Virus record (IMG/VR): IMGVR_UViG_3300017782_004332
Location: 1-64,000 of that record
Reading direction: 5' to 3' (one strand)
Origin: a virus
Length of the DNA: 64,000 bases
The notes under the pieces were generated by a model. It was given only the letters and a program-made list of their open reading frames with translations. It was not told where the DNA came from and did not search any database. The first letter of the stretch is position 1; each line of letters begins with the position of its first letter. The translations under genes and the position numbers were made by a program. Shown here piece after piece: positions 34,116 to 43,474 of the stretch.

Positions 34116-34562
34116 ATGACAAACAAAACCCTATCAATTTTTAATCAACTAAGACCCGTAACTGTAGGATTCGATCCTGTATTTGATCGTTTTGAACGAA
34201 TGTTCAATGACGATTTCTTTAACGGTCCAAGCAACACAGGATATCCGCCTTACAATATTGTAAGAACAGGTGACTACACCTATGATATCGAAGTTGCGTT
34301 AGCAGGCTTCAGCAAAGAAGATATTGATGTATCATACGAAGATGGTGTGGTATCTATCAAATCTGTTCATGAAGCAAAGGACAAAGAAGAAAAAGAAGGT
34401 ACTATATACAAAGGAATTAGTAAAAGATCGTTTACTAAAGCGTTTCAAATTTCTGATGATGTAGAAGTTAAAGGTGCCGAGTTGAAAGATGGCTTGCTTA
34501 GAATCTGTTTGGAAAGAATTATTCCAGAGAGTAAAAAACCAAGAACTATCGAAATTAAGTAA
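34116..34562 (+). CDS. Small heat-shock protein, Hsp20/alpha-crystallin family
   Basis: 148 residues. Alpha-crystallin domain (about 45-140) with YDIEVALAGFSKEDIDVSYEDGVVSI and the terminal GLLRICLER; C-terminal I-x-I-like tail (TIEIK). ATP-independent holdase that protects nascent phage or host proteins. Leader resembles a ROSE thermometer. Monocistronic, followed by a hairpin terminator. Confidence 0.93.
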   Translation: MTNKTLSIFNQLRPVTVGFDPVFDRFERMFNDDFFNGPSNTGYPPYNIVRTGDYTYDIEVALAGFSKEDIDVSYEDGVVSIKSVHEAKDKEEKEGTIYKGISKRSFTKAFQISDDVEVKGAELKDGLLRICLERIIPESKKPRTIEIK

Positions 34563-34569
34563 AACATTT

Positions 34570-34605
34570 ATTGGGGGATAGTTTGGTGCTTTCCCCCAAT
34601 ATTAC
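34570..34605 (+). terminator. Terminator after hsp20
   Basis: 9-bp perfect stem ATTGGGGGA / TCCCCCAAT with 13-nt loop; T-run weak. Confidence 0.65.
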
Positions 34606-34608
34606 CTA

Positions 34609-34637
34609 TTGCATTATTTTTATAAAGGTGCTATAAT
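34609..34637 (+). promoter_or_regulatory. Sigma70-type promoter for clpS
   Basis: TTGCAT (34609-34614), 17 nt, TATAAT (34632-34637) preceded by AAAGGTGC, a phrase shared with the tmRNA promoter. Confidence 0.75.
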
Positions 34638-34665
34638 ACTTAAATACTATTGAGAGGAATATATA

Positions 34666-34974
34666 ATGACACAAGAATCTACAGCAACAGTAACTAAAGA
34701 AAAAATTGCTGATAAAATTAACGAGCCTGGTTTATATAAGGTTGTATTTTTTAACGACGATTTAACTCCTATGGACTTTGTTGTACAAGTGTTAATGACA
34801 ATCTTTAAGCATTCAGAATCAACCGCAAATAAAATTACACAAGAAGTTCATTCTAAAGGTGAAGGCATTGCCGGTATATTCACATACGAGATTGCTGAAC
34901 AGAAGGGTGTAGAAACTACTGTCCTAGCAAGAGAACAAGGATTTCCGCTCGCAATTAAGGTCGAGCCTGAATAA
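34666..34974 (+). CDS. clpS: ClpS, N-degron adaptor
   Basis: 102 residues. Core ClpS signature YKVVFFNDDLTPMDFVVQVL with the N-D-D residues that bind N-terminal residues, then helix and a GIAGIFTYEIAE segment. Normally delivers N-degron substrates to ClpA/ClpC; no ClpA gene is present in the window, so it must act with a host ClpA or in an unusual way. Preceded by GAGAGGAA. Confidence 0.93.
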   Translation: MTQESTATVTKEKIADKINEPGLYKVVFFNDDLTPMDFVVQVLMTIFKHSESTANKITQEVHSKGEGIAGIFTYEIAEQKGVETTVLAREQGFPLAIKVEPE

Positions 34975-34980
34975 TAAGTT

Positions 34981-34986
34981 TAAATA
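34981..34986 (+). promoter_or_regulatory. TAAATA late-promoter-like box, 5 nt before ATG
   Basis: TTTAAATA then GTAGT then ATG of the heme oxygenase gene at 34992. Confidence 0.6.
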
Positions 34987-34991
34987 GTAGT

Positions 34992-35534
34992 ATGACTACT
35001 ATAAAAGAACTAACTTGGGAACATCACAAAAACGCTGAGCGTCAACAATTTGTAAAAGTTCTAATGAGCGGATCGATTGATCCTAAACTCTATGCAACTT
35101 TCCTTTTTAATCAACATCCATGCTATAACATACTAGAAGCGATTGCTACTGGTCACGGGTTACTTGATGGAATATTCGAAGTAAAACGTGCAACTAAAAT
35201 TCATGAAGACTTTTTAGAACTATGGCCGGACGAATCTAAACCTAAATTACTTAAATGTACAGATGAATACATGGAACACATTAAAAGTATCATGGATGAT
35301 CAAGATAAAATTATGGCACATGTATATGTGAGACATATGGGCGATCTAAGTGGCGGACAGATGATTCGTAAAAAGATTCCTGGCAAAGGTACTATGTACG
35401 ACTTTGATGGTGATATTCCAACAATGAAAGATAAAATTAGAGCAAAGTTAAATGATAGTATGGCCGAAGAAGCCAAGTTATGTTTTGAATTTGCAACTAA
35501 CACATTTAAAGAACTAATGGAGATTGAAATTTAA
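34992..35534 (+). CDS. ho: Heme oxygenase
   Basis: 180 residues, shorter than many plant/cyanobacterial homologues but complete. Cleaves heme to biliverdin IX-alpha, CO and iron using reduced ferredoxin. Visible: proximal-histidine helix TWEHHKNAE (His11/12) and distal helix YVRHMGDLSGGQMI with the family GD-x-SGG motif. One base separates it from the bilin reductase that would use its product. Predicted leaderless late expression. Confidence 0.92.
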   Translation: MTTIKELTWEHHKNAERQQFVKVLMSGSIDPKLYATFLFNQHPCYNILEAIATGHGLLDGIFEVKRATKIHEDFLELWPDESKPKLLKCTDEYMEHIKSIMDDQDKIMAHVYVRHMGDLSGGQMIRKKIPGKGTMYDFDGDIPTMKDKIRAKLNDSMAEEAKLCFEFATNTFKELMEIEI

Positions 35535-35535
35535 A

Positions 35536-36231
35536 ATGAGTGCTATCTGGGATAAATTGATTTCATGCAAAGATGAAATTATTGATATATTTGATGAACA
35601 TTGCGGCGAAGTTGAAGAACCCGGAATGCAACAATTTAATCAACCTGAAAATGGTTGGATTAATAGAGTGTGGTCGAACACTGATATACGTAGAGCACAT
35701 ATCGATGTTGTTGATGCTAGAGATACAAAAGGCCTATGGATGATGCATGTTTGTTGTTTTCCAGTGTTTAACAATGACGGACCTATATATGGATTTGATG
35801 TGATTGCTGGTAAAAATAAAATGACCGGAGCATTTCATGATTTTAGTGCAAGTAGTGGTGGTGAAGATCATCCTCTAGTAGATTGGTATCAAGATGCTGT
35901 GAAAGATTTTATTCCGAGTAAACGCCGCGAATTGCCTGAGTGGGCTCAGAATATTTTTAGTCCAAGTATGATTGCCGCAGGTAATGTTAGTAGCGAAGAA
36001 GAAGCGTCTGCTATTATTGAACTTGCTACAAACAATTTAAGAGTATACTTTGAAAGTATCAGTGATTACACAGGGCAAGGTATGGTTGATATTACTAAAG
36101 GCGCACAAAACTATTATTGTCATAACCAGCAACAGAACCCACATACACCACGTACTATGAAGTCGTTAGGACTTAACGAGCAAGATGTTATAACATTTTG
36201 CACAGATGCATTGTTTCCTAAAGTGGACTAA
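35536..36231 (+). CDS. pcyX: Ferredoxin-dependent bilin reductase (PcyX/PebS-like)
   Basis: 231 residues from ATG 35536; an in-frame TTG at 35524 overlaps the heme oxygenase end and is less likely. FDBR family marks: IDVVDARDTKGLWMMHVCCFP, PIYGFDVIAGKNKMTGAFHDFS, and C-terminal NPHTPRTMKSLGL. Reduces biliverdin to a phycobilin with ferredoxin electrons; phage PcyX makes phycoerythrobilin, and the adjacent heme oxygenase matches the known ho-pcyX pair of marine phage contigs. Exact product cannot be fixed from sequence alone. Confidence 0.87.
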   Translation: MSAIWDKLISCKDEIIDIFDEHCGEVEEPGMQQFNQPENGWINRVWSNTDIRRAHIDVVDARDTKGLWMMHVCCFPVFNNDGPIYGFDVIAGKNKMTGAFHDFSASSGGEDHPLVDWYQDAVKDFIPSKRRELPEWAQNIFSPSMIAAGNVSSEEEASAIIELATNNLRVYFESISDYTGQGMVDITKGAQNYYCHNQQQNPHTPRTMKSLGLNEQDVITFCTDALFPKVD

Positions 36232-36234
36232 ATA
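36229..36234 (+). promoter_or_regulatory. TAAATA late-promoter-like box, 5 nt before ATG
   Basis: CTAAATA overlaps the stop of the bilin reductase; CTGTC then ATG at 36240. Confidence 0.6.
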
Positions 36235-36239
36235 CTGTC

Positions 36240-37778
36240 ATGAGAGCATTAGAATTCACACGATTACTTGAAGAGCCTATGGCTCCTGGAGACATGGAAC
36301 GAGTAAGAAGCAGTAAGCCAGTCGATCCTAAACTTGACCAAGCACTGTCTGACGTACAAACTGCTATTGAAAACGATCCTAGTCTTTTACAAAAATTCAA
36401 ACAAATTGTTATTAATACTAAACAAAAAGCACAACAATTATTAAAAAATAGTAATCAAGGCGATCCTAATACTAAAACTGAAATTGAATCAGTCGAAGTT
36501 ATTGAAGACGCTCAGGCACATACAGCCGCTAGTGATTATAGTGATGCTATAAAAGGTATCATAGCCACTCTAGCAAATCAAGGTCAACCTACACAAAACC
36601 TTCAGGACGAATTACTAAAGCAGATCAATGCACTTGTACAATCAGAAAAAGCAATTTCTTTTCAGCAAGGCGACGAACAAGGCGAAGCAAGAGGCAAAGC
36701 AAACTCAGATAAAGTTTTAAAACAATTAAGTAGTGAGATTAGATTACTTGCACAAAAAGTATCAGGTTTTGTAGATTTAGATCCAACAGTAAAGTATAAC
36801 AGTAAAGATAAAAAGAAACATGCAAATGCACAAAAAGCCACAGAAGAATTAGGAAGTGGATTGTATCAATTGTTTTTTAATAAAGTGTTTTTGCAGAATG
36901 AACTAACTGAACAAGAAGTAGTAAATTTTGTCAAAGATTGTGTTGCTGGTAACGTTTTAGATATGCCTAAAATGATTAATTCAAAAAATGGAGTTATTGA
37001 TAACTTTGTTAAAATGCACAAAAAAGTATACGATTCTGTAGTAGAAGATTTAGTTAATTTTAAAGGTGCTGGTACAACTGGCGGTGCATTAGGACCTGCA
37101 GAAATATTATTAAGTGCTATCGGTTCTCCAGTTGAAACAGGTACTGGAGGCGTAAAAGGTGACCTTGCTGTAAAAATGCCCGACGGAACTATTTTGGGTG
37201 TTGAAGTAAAAGCAGGTAACGAAAGCAAAGGCTCAGGTGCTAGATTAAATGGTACAGAAGTCAATGATGGTAAAGGTGCATTAAGTCACTTTAAAAAATT
37301 ATACAAAGATCTAGGATTAGAAGTAAGTTCTTATTCTATTAGTCCTAAGTTTTTAATACCACTTAACCAGCAATTATCCAAATTTGATAATACAAAATTA
37401 AATCAATATGTTGTAGGAGTGTTGAACGCATTAGTTAATAACTACGACGAAGTGTTAAAATTCAAAGACAACAAAACAGATGCTGGCCAAAAAATAAAAG
37501 AATTAATTGATAATACAATTCAACCAGGAAATGAAAATGGTCCAATTGTATTTGAAGCATTTAGAGATCTAATAACATATGTTCAACTAGTAAGTTACAA
37601 GATATCAGACGGTGTTGCAACTATTATGACTGTTGATACTTTACATCGTTCGTTTAGTATTACAGATAGTCCAGAAGAATTTATAGATCAAATTGGTAAA
37701 AGACATGTAGTTGCAAAAAACCTTTCTATTACACCAGATCCACAAACGGCATCATTTCATTTTAGATCATCCAAATAA
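36240..37778 (+). CDS. Large putative internal protein with PD-(D/E)XK nuclease-like core
   Basis: 512 residues. Leader-like N-terminus (MRALEFTRLLEEP) with an L-L-E-E cleavage-type site. About 50-290 is helical and Q/K-rich. At about 305-330, a G-D308 turn, a hydrophobic strand and V-E322-V-K324 reproduce the D...(D/E)xK core of restriction-like nucleases; an RLNGTE/GKGALSHFKK segment follows. A nuclease packaged in the capsid and injected with DNA would fit. Function is inference; motifs only. Confidence 0.6.
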   Translation: MRALEFTRLLEEPMAPGDMERVRSSKPVDPKLDQALSDVQTAIENDPSLLQKFKQIVINTKQKAQQLLKNSNQGDPNTKTEIESVEVIEDAQAHTAASDYSDAIKGIIATLANQGQPTQNLQDELLKQINALVQSEKAISFQQGDEQGEARGKANSDKVLKQLSSEIRLLAQKVSGFVDLDPTVKYNSKDKKKHANAQKATEELGSGLYQLFFNKVFLQNELTEQEVVNFVKDCVAGNVLDMPKMINSKNGVIDNFVKMHKKVYDSVVEDLVNFKGAGTTGGALGPAEILLSAIGSPVETGTGGVKGDLAVKMPDGTILGVEVKAGNESKGSGARLNGTEVNDGKGALSHFKKLYKDLGLEVSSYSISPKFLIPLNQQLSKFDNTKLNQYVVGVLNALVNNYDEVLKFKDNKTDAGQKIKELIDNTIQPGNENGPIVFEAFRDLITYVQLVSYKISDGVATIMTVDTLHRSFSITDSPEEFIDQIGKRHVVAKNLSITPDPQTASFHFRSSK

Positions 37779-37782
37779 AAGG

Positions 37783-37811
37783 TTGACTTTTACATTTAAT
37801 TTCCATATAAT
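37783..37811 (+). promoter_or_regulatory. Sigma70-type promoter
   Basis: TTGACT (37783-37788), 17 nt, TATAAT (37806-37811), upstream of the oxygenase gene at 37860. Confidence 0.78.
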
Positions 37812-37859
37812 ATATACATATTGCGGAGTACCAGTCCGGTGCCACGAATAGGAGACAAA

Positions 37860-38429
37860 ATGAATAGAATAGAACATAAAACAAAAGACGGCGATAGTAT
37901 TGTAATTTTTGACGATTTGTTTGATTACTCTACTAGAATGCTTTGGTTTCAGGCTATCTATAATAGTAGTTTAACATTTGGAATTTCGTATGACAGTCAA
38001 TTGTCAGATATGAAAAGTGTTAGCGGGTTAGGTAATCATTGGCCCAAATACGAATGGGACAATTACGGACTAGATAGACACAAAAATTGGCCTGAAGTAC
38101 AAAAAGAATTGGGTGATAGACAATGGAAAAGAACATGGTTGAATGTTGCTACAGGTAAAGAACTGTTTAGATTTCATGCAGATCATAATTTAAATAATGC
38201 AAAAAGTATTTTGTATTATCCAAATCTTAAATGGGACACTGATTGGGATGGTCAAACATTGTTTAAAAGTCGAGATGGAAAAACTTACGAATACTGTATA
38301 GATTATGTTCCAGGAAGACTTGTGGTATTTGACAGCATTATACCACATAAAGCCACTCATGCTAATCACGAGGCACCCGGCCTTAGAATGATTATTAATG
38401 CTGTATTTTACAAAGAAGAGAAAAAGTAA
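37860..38429 (+). CDS. Putative 2OG-Fe(II) oxygenase (prolyl-4-hydroxylase-like)
   Basis: 189 residues from ATG 37860 after AGGAG; an earlier in-frame start lies before the ribosome site. H-x-D metal motif in FHADHNLNN, then ILYYPN...WDGQTLF, and the distal His region LVVFDSIIPHKATH. Fe(II)/2-oxoglutarate dioxygenases are abundant in marine T4-like phages; substrate unknown. Confidence 0.8.
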   Translation: MNRIEHKTKDGDSIVIFDDLFDYSTRMLWFQAIYNSSLTFGISYDSQLSDMKSVSGLGNHWPKYEWDNYGLDRHKNWPEVQKELGDRQWKRTWLNVATGKELFRFHADHNLNNAKSILYYPNLKWDTDWDGQTLFKSRDGKTYEYCIDYVPGRLVVFDSIIPHKATHANHEAPGLRMIINAVFYKEEKK

Positions 38430-38447
38430 CTTTACGAAAGGACTAAA

Positions 38448-38654
38448 ATGACATATAACAGACAAGCAATGATTGAAGCAATGATTAAACATGCTGAAGG
38501 TCATATCGCAAAACACAAAATGAACGTCGAAGTATATTTGGAAAGAGCCGCAGGTGTTGGTGAACATCCAGACATTTTGGAAGCAGTTGAAAAAGAATTG
38601 AACATTGTAGCAGAATATGATGATCAAATTGAAATGCTCAAAAAATATTTTTAA
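38448..38654 (+). CDS. Small helical hypothetical protein
   Basis: 68 residues, charged, helix-rich (AMIEAMIKHAEGHIAKHKMNVEVYL), no membrane segment. ACGAAAGGA ribosome site. No family recognised. Confidence 0.6.
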   Translation: MTYNRQAMIEAMIKHAEGHIAKHKMNVEVYLERAAGVGEHPDILEAVEKELNIVAEYDDQIEMLKKYF

Positions 38655-38655
38655 C

Positions 38656-38686
38656 TTGACAATCTGTATAAAGATGCTATTATAAT
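38656..38686 (+). promoter_or_regulatory. Sigma70-type promoter for the tRNA-Arg/Glu unit
   Basis: TTGACA (38656-38661) with TATTAT/TATAAT at 38678-38686 after AAAGATGC. Seven nucleotides later tRNA-Arg begins. Confidence 0.72.
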
Positions 38687-38692
38687 AGACAT

Positions 38693-38769
38693 CTGCTCGT
38701 AGTTCAGCCGGATAGAACATCAGTTTGCGGAACTGGAGGTCGGAGGTTCGAGTCCTCCCGAGCAGGCCA
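38693..38769 (+). tRNA. tRNA-Arg (anticodon GCG)
   Basis: Complete cloverleaf: acceptor CTGCTCG/CGAGCAG, D-stem GTTC/GAAC, anticodon stem TCAGT/ACTGG with loop TTGCGGA (GCG reads CGC/CGU), T-arm GGAGG-TTCGAGT-CCTCC, encoded CCA. Confidence 0.95.
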
Positions 38770-38778
38770 AAAAATATT

Positions 38779-39003
38779 ATGACAGAATTTACAAAAGGAA
38801 TTGGAACCATATTTAAAACAAGTAGCCTAGCACTTGCAATAGTATATACATTTGGTCATATATTAATTGCTATGACTGTTATTAGTGTTATGACAGATGC
38901 TAGTCTATTTGAAGCAGGCACAGTAGCATTAGTAGAACCTGCGATTAACGGTGTTTGGTTTTATGTACTACATAAAATATGGTTCATTTATAACAACAAA
39001 TAG
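38779..39003 (+). CDS. DUF2061-like small membrane protein
   Basis: 74 residues from ATG 38779 (an upstream in-frame start lies inside the tRNA and is rejected). Two hydrophobic helices; KTSSLALAIVYTFGHILIA and the final VEPAINGVWFYVLHKIW match the DUF2061 pattern. It sits exactly between tRNA-Arg and tRNA-Glu, and its stop codon abuts the second tRNA. Confidence 0.75.
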   Translation: MTEFTKGIGTIFKTSSLALAIVYTFGHILIAMTVISVMTDASLFEAGTVALVEPAINGVWFYVLHKIWFIYNNK

Positions 39004-39077
39004 GTCCCTTCGTCTATCGGTTAGGACAGCGGTTTTTCATACCGCAAAGAGGAGTTCGATTCTCCTAGGGACTACCA
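39003..39077 (+). tRNA. tRNA-Glu (anticodon TTC)
   Basis: Acceptor GGTCCCT/AGGGACT (first pair G-U), D-arm GTCT...AGGAC, anticodon stem GCGGT/ACCGC with loop TTTTCAT (TTC), T-arm AGGAG-TTCGATT-CTCCT, encoded CCA. Confidence 0.93.
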
Positions 39078-39097
39078 AATATTTGAGTCAGAAAGAC

Positions 39098-39127
39098 TTG
39101 ACAACAAACATATTATGAATATATAAT
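39098..39127 (+). promoter_or_regulatory. Sigma70-type promoter for groES-groEL
   Basis: TTGACA (39098-39103), 18 nt, TATAAT (39122-39127). Confidence 0.78.
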
Positions 39128-39139
39128 ATTATACATCAA

Positions 39140-39191
39140 GACGCTACAAAGGTTTTGTTGTAACTTGCTTAACAAAGGAGAAGAAACGTTT
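39140..39191 (+). promoter_or_regulatory. groES leader: ROSE-like RNA thermometer candidate
   Basis: CTTGCT (39164-39169), 6-nt loop, AGGAG (39176-39180), pairing with a single bulged G exactly as in the hsp20 leader; an upstream TACAA/TTGTA hairpin precedes it. The 20-odd bases around it are nearly identical to the hsp20 leader although the coding regions are unrelated. Confidence 0.6.
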
Positions 39192-39485
39192 ATGAAAGTA
39201 AATCCAATTAGAGATAGAATACTAGTAAAACCTATCGACGCAGAAACAAAAACTGCATCTGGTCTAGTTATACCCGATACTGCAACTGAAAAACCAAACC
39301 GAGGTATGGTTGTTGCATTAGGAACCGGTAAGGTTGCTGAAAACGGAACTATTGTTCCAATGGTTTTAAAACAAGGCGATACCGTACTATACGGAAAGTT
39401 CGCAGGTAATGAAGTAAAAATTGACGGTGATAACCATCTTGTATTAAATGAAGATGATGTTATGGCTGTTGTAGAAGGAGTATAA
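39192..39485 (+). CDS. groES: GroES co-chaperonin
   Basis: 97 residues from ATG 39192. An in-frame TTG at 39165 lies within the leader hairpin and is rejected. Roof and mobile-loop segments are normal: IRDRILVKPIDAETKTASGLVIPDTATEKP (mobile loop), GTVL-type LYGKFAGNEVKIDG. Caps GroEL. T4-like phages usually encode only a GroES-like gp31 analogue; here a bacterial-type GroES precedes its own GroEL by 3 nt. Confidence 0.96.
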   Translation: MKVNPIRDRILVKPIDAETKTASGLVIPDTATEKPNRGMVVALGTGKVAENGTIVPMVLKQGDTVLYGKFAGNEVKIDGDNHLVLNEDDVMAVVEGV

Positions 39486-41111
<1,626 letters not shown>

Positions 41112-41128
41112 TCAAAGCATTACCGGAT

Positions 41129-41154
41129 TAAGGGGGAGCAATCCCCCTTTTTTT
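41129..41154 (+). terminator. Rho-independent terminator after groEL
   Basis: 8-bp stem AAGGGGGA / TCCCCCTT with loop GCAA and seven T. Confidence 0.92.
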
Positions 41155-41220
41155 GTGGCCGAATCAAGCAGTTATCTTATTAAATACTTTTGGCTAAATA
41201 ATAGTACATAAGGACATAAC

Positions 41221-42990
41221 ATGGCAGATAACTACATTACAAATTATAACGGTTCTATTACCGCATTAAGCGATAATATTGATGTTAACGGAAAATCAAT
41301 ACAAGGTGCTGAAGTAAACATCAGAACAAACGCTTCCAACGGTGACGTTAACATTGATGCTAACGGCACAGGTAATGTTGTACTTTCCGGATTGAAATTT
41401 CCCAATACTGATGGTAATCCCAATGATGTATTAATTACAGATAGTTTTGGAAATTTAAGTTTTGCTCCACCATCAGCAGGTGGTGCAAGTGGTAGTTATT
41501 ATTGGCAAGTTGCCGCAGATGATTCAACAGAAATTAGAGTCCTTTCAGATAACACAATTAAATTTATTGGTGGTACTGGGTTAACTTCTGCATCTGATGC
41601 ACAAGGTAATATTACATTTAATCAAGTATCAAATGACTTTTCATTAACAGGAGAAGCAACTGCTTCCGCTGTATCATATGATGGTACAGGTAACGTAGCG
41701 TTGTCAGTAACACTTGATCATAATGCATTAGATACTGAATACTTAAGATTAGACGGAACAACACAACCGGCAGGAGCATTGAACTTTAATGGACAAAATG
41801 TTACAAATGCTGGAGCAATTACAGCAACAAGTTTTACAGGACCACTTACAGGAAACACAACAGGGTATCACACAGGTGACGTAAAAGGTAGTGTTGTTGC
41901 AGATGACAGTACACTTATTGTCGATGCTGTAGGCGGCGGTGTTCCTTTTACAAGAATATTAAATAAACCAACCGATGTTGCAGGTTATGGAATTACAGAT
42001 GCACTTGCACTTTCAAGTTTAAGTGTTGGAGCAGATGCTTCAGCAAGTGGCAGTGGTGGAATTGCATTTAATGATGGAACAGGTGTTTTCACTTACACTC
42101 CACCAGACTTTACGCCTTATCTAACTGCTGAAACAGATACACTAGATAATGTAACTGGCAGAGGTGCTACAACAACAAACGATATTACAGTTGGAACAAT
42201 TACAACAACAGGTACTAATGCAATTACAACTGCTGATTTAACAATTTCCGGAACTACAATTAGAGGAACTACTTCAAATTCAAATATTGAAATTGATCCT
42301 TCTGGAACTGGTGTTGTAGATATTAAGTCTGGTATTACTATGCCAGATGCGTCTAACTTTACTATTGGTACAGGAAATACTATTGCAGGCGCAGGAGCCA
42401 ATGTATTAGATGTTGCTTCACAAACATTAACACTAAAAGCAAATACATTTACAGTTAAAAACTTTGCCGATGATAATACGTTGTTGAGTGCAAACAATGG
42501 TGGTAATGTTCACTTATACTATAACAATGTAGCAAAACTAAACACTAGTGCAGATGGTGTTGCTGTTACAGGTGAACTAGAAGTTTCAACAAATTTAAAT
42601 GTTACAGGAGACATAGGTAGTGCTAACCTAACAAATGGTAGAATTACTTTTGCTACAACAAATGGTGTTCTTACAGACAATCCAAAACTAACTTGGAATG
42701 GTGCAACACTTGATGTTAATGGTACAGTTGATGCAACTACTGTTGAGACAGAAGGATTAACGATTACACAAAACGATATTAGTGGTACACGTTCAAATGA
42801 AAACTTAACTATCGCCGCTAATGGTACAGGAAAAGTACAAATTGATGATCCTATGGTAGTTGGTGCAACACTAGAAACAACAATTGGTTCAGATGGCGCG
42901 GCGGCTGGATTGCCGGCGGCACCAGAACGATATTTAAAAATTAACGTTAATGGAGCAGATTATAAAATTCCATTATACTTAATATCATAG
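41221..42990 (+). CDS. Tail-fibre-like protein sharing the ADDST module
   Basis: 589 residues, T/N/G/A-rich beta-structured fibre. One full ADDST module (about 98-135) and further ADDSTLIVDAVGGG-type segment (about 222) match those of the 889-aa fibre. NIEIDPSGTGVVDIKSG-type lines recur, as in phage baseplate/fibre proteins. TAAATA box and AAGGAC ribosome-site region upstream. First of a fibre operon with 42999 and 43475. Confidence 0.75.
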   Translation: MADNYITNYNGSITALSDNIDVNGKSIQGAEVNIRTNASNGDVNIDANGTGNVVLSGLKFPNTDGNPNDVLITDSFGNLSFAPPSAGGASGSYYWQVAADDSTEIRVLSDNTIKFIGGTGLTSASDAQGNITFNQVSNDFSLTGEATASAVSYDGTGNVALSVTLDHNALDTEYLRLDGTTQPAGALNFNGQNVTNAGAITATSFTGPLTGNTTGYHTGDVKGSVVADDSTLIVDAVGGGVPFTRILNKPTDVAGYGITDALALSSLSVGADASASGSGGIAFNDGTGVFTYTPPDFTPYLTAETDTLDNVTGRGATTTNDITVGTITTTGTNAITTADLTISGTTIRGTTSNSNIEIDPSGTGVVDIKSGITMPDASNFTIGTGNTIAGAGANVLDVASQTLTLKANTFTVKNFADDNTLLSANNGGNVHLYYNNVAKLNTSADGVAVTGELEVSTNLNVTGDIGSANLTNGRITFATTNGVLTDNPKLTWNGATLDVNGTVDATTVETEGLTITQNDISGTRSNENLTIAANGTGKVQIDDPMVVGATLETTIGSDGAAAGLPAAPERYLKINVNGADYKIPLYLIS

Positions 42991-42998
42991 GATAGATA

Positions 42999-43463
42999 AT
43001 GACAGACTTTATACAAAATATTAATTTAAGTTGGGATAGCACAGAAACTAATCCTGTACTAGCAGGCGACCTTGACACGAATAACAATAACATCACAAGT
43101 TCAAATAATGCTAATATTAATATTGTTCCTAATGGAGCAGGTCAACTAATCCTTGATACTGTTAAAGTAGTAGGTAATACTATTAGTACAGTTAACGGAC
43201 AACCATTAACATTTAGTAATAACGTAACATTCTCAGGAACAGTAGAAACAGCAGGTGCAGGTACTCCTGTGCTAGAAAGTAGTACTGATATAGAACTTGA
43301 TGCAACTAATAGAGTTATTATTAAAAACTCACCTTTTAAATTAACTTCGTATACTACAACTGCAAGAAACGCTCTTTCAGCACAAAACGGTGATATGATT
43401 TATAATTCTACTACAAATAAGTTTCAAGGATATGCAAACGGTTCTTGGGTCGACTTACATTAA
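42999..43463 (+). CDS. Short fibre-associated protein
   Basis: 154 residues resembling a shortened copy of the preceding fibre: NANINIVPNGAGQLILDTVKV, then a C-terminal ARNALSAQNGDMIYNSTTNKFQGYANGSWVDL, a small chaperone/attachment-like segment common at the C-terminus of phage fibres. Eight nucleotides after the fibre gene. Confidence 0.68.
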   Translation: MTDFIQNINLSWDSTETNPVLAGDLDTNNNNITSSNNANINIVPNGAGQLILDTVKVVGNTISTVNGQPLTFSNNVTFSGTVETAGAGTPVLESSTDIELDATNRVIIKNSPFKLTSYTTTARNALSAQNGDMIYNSTTNKFQGYANGSWVDLH

Positions 43464-43474
43464 GGTAGGATATA

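Noticed and set aside
38190-38810. Long minus-strand reading frame across the oxygenase end and tRNA-Arg
   Set aside because: It runs antisense through a clear cloverleaf tRNA and a motif-bearing oxygenase, so it is not coding.
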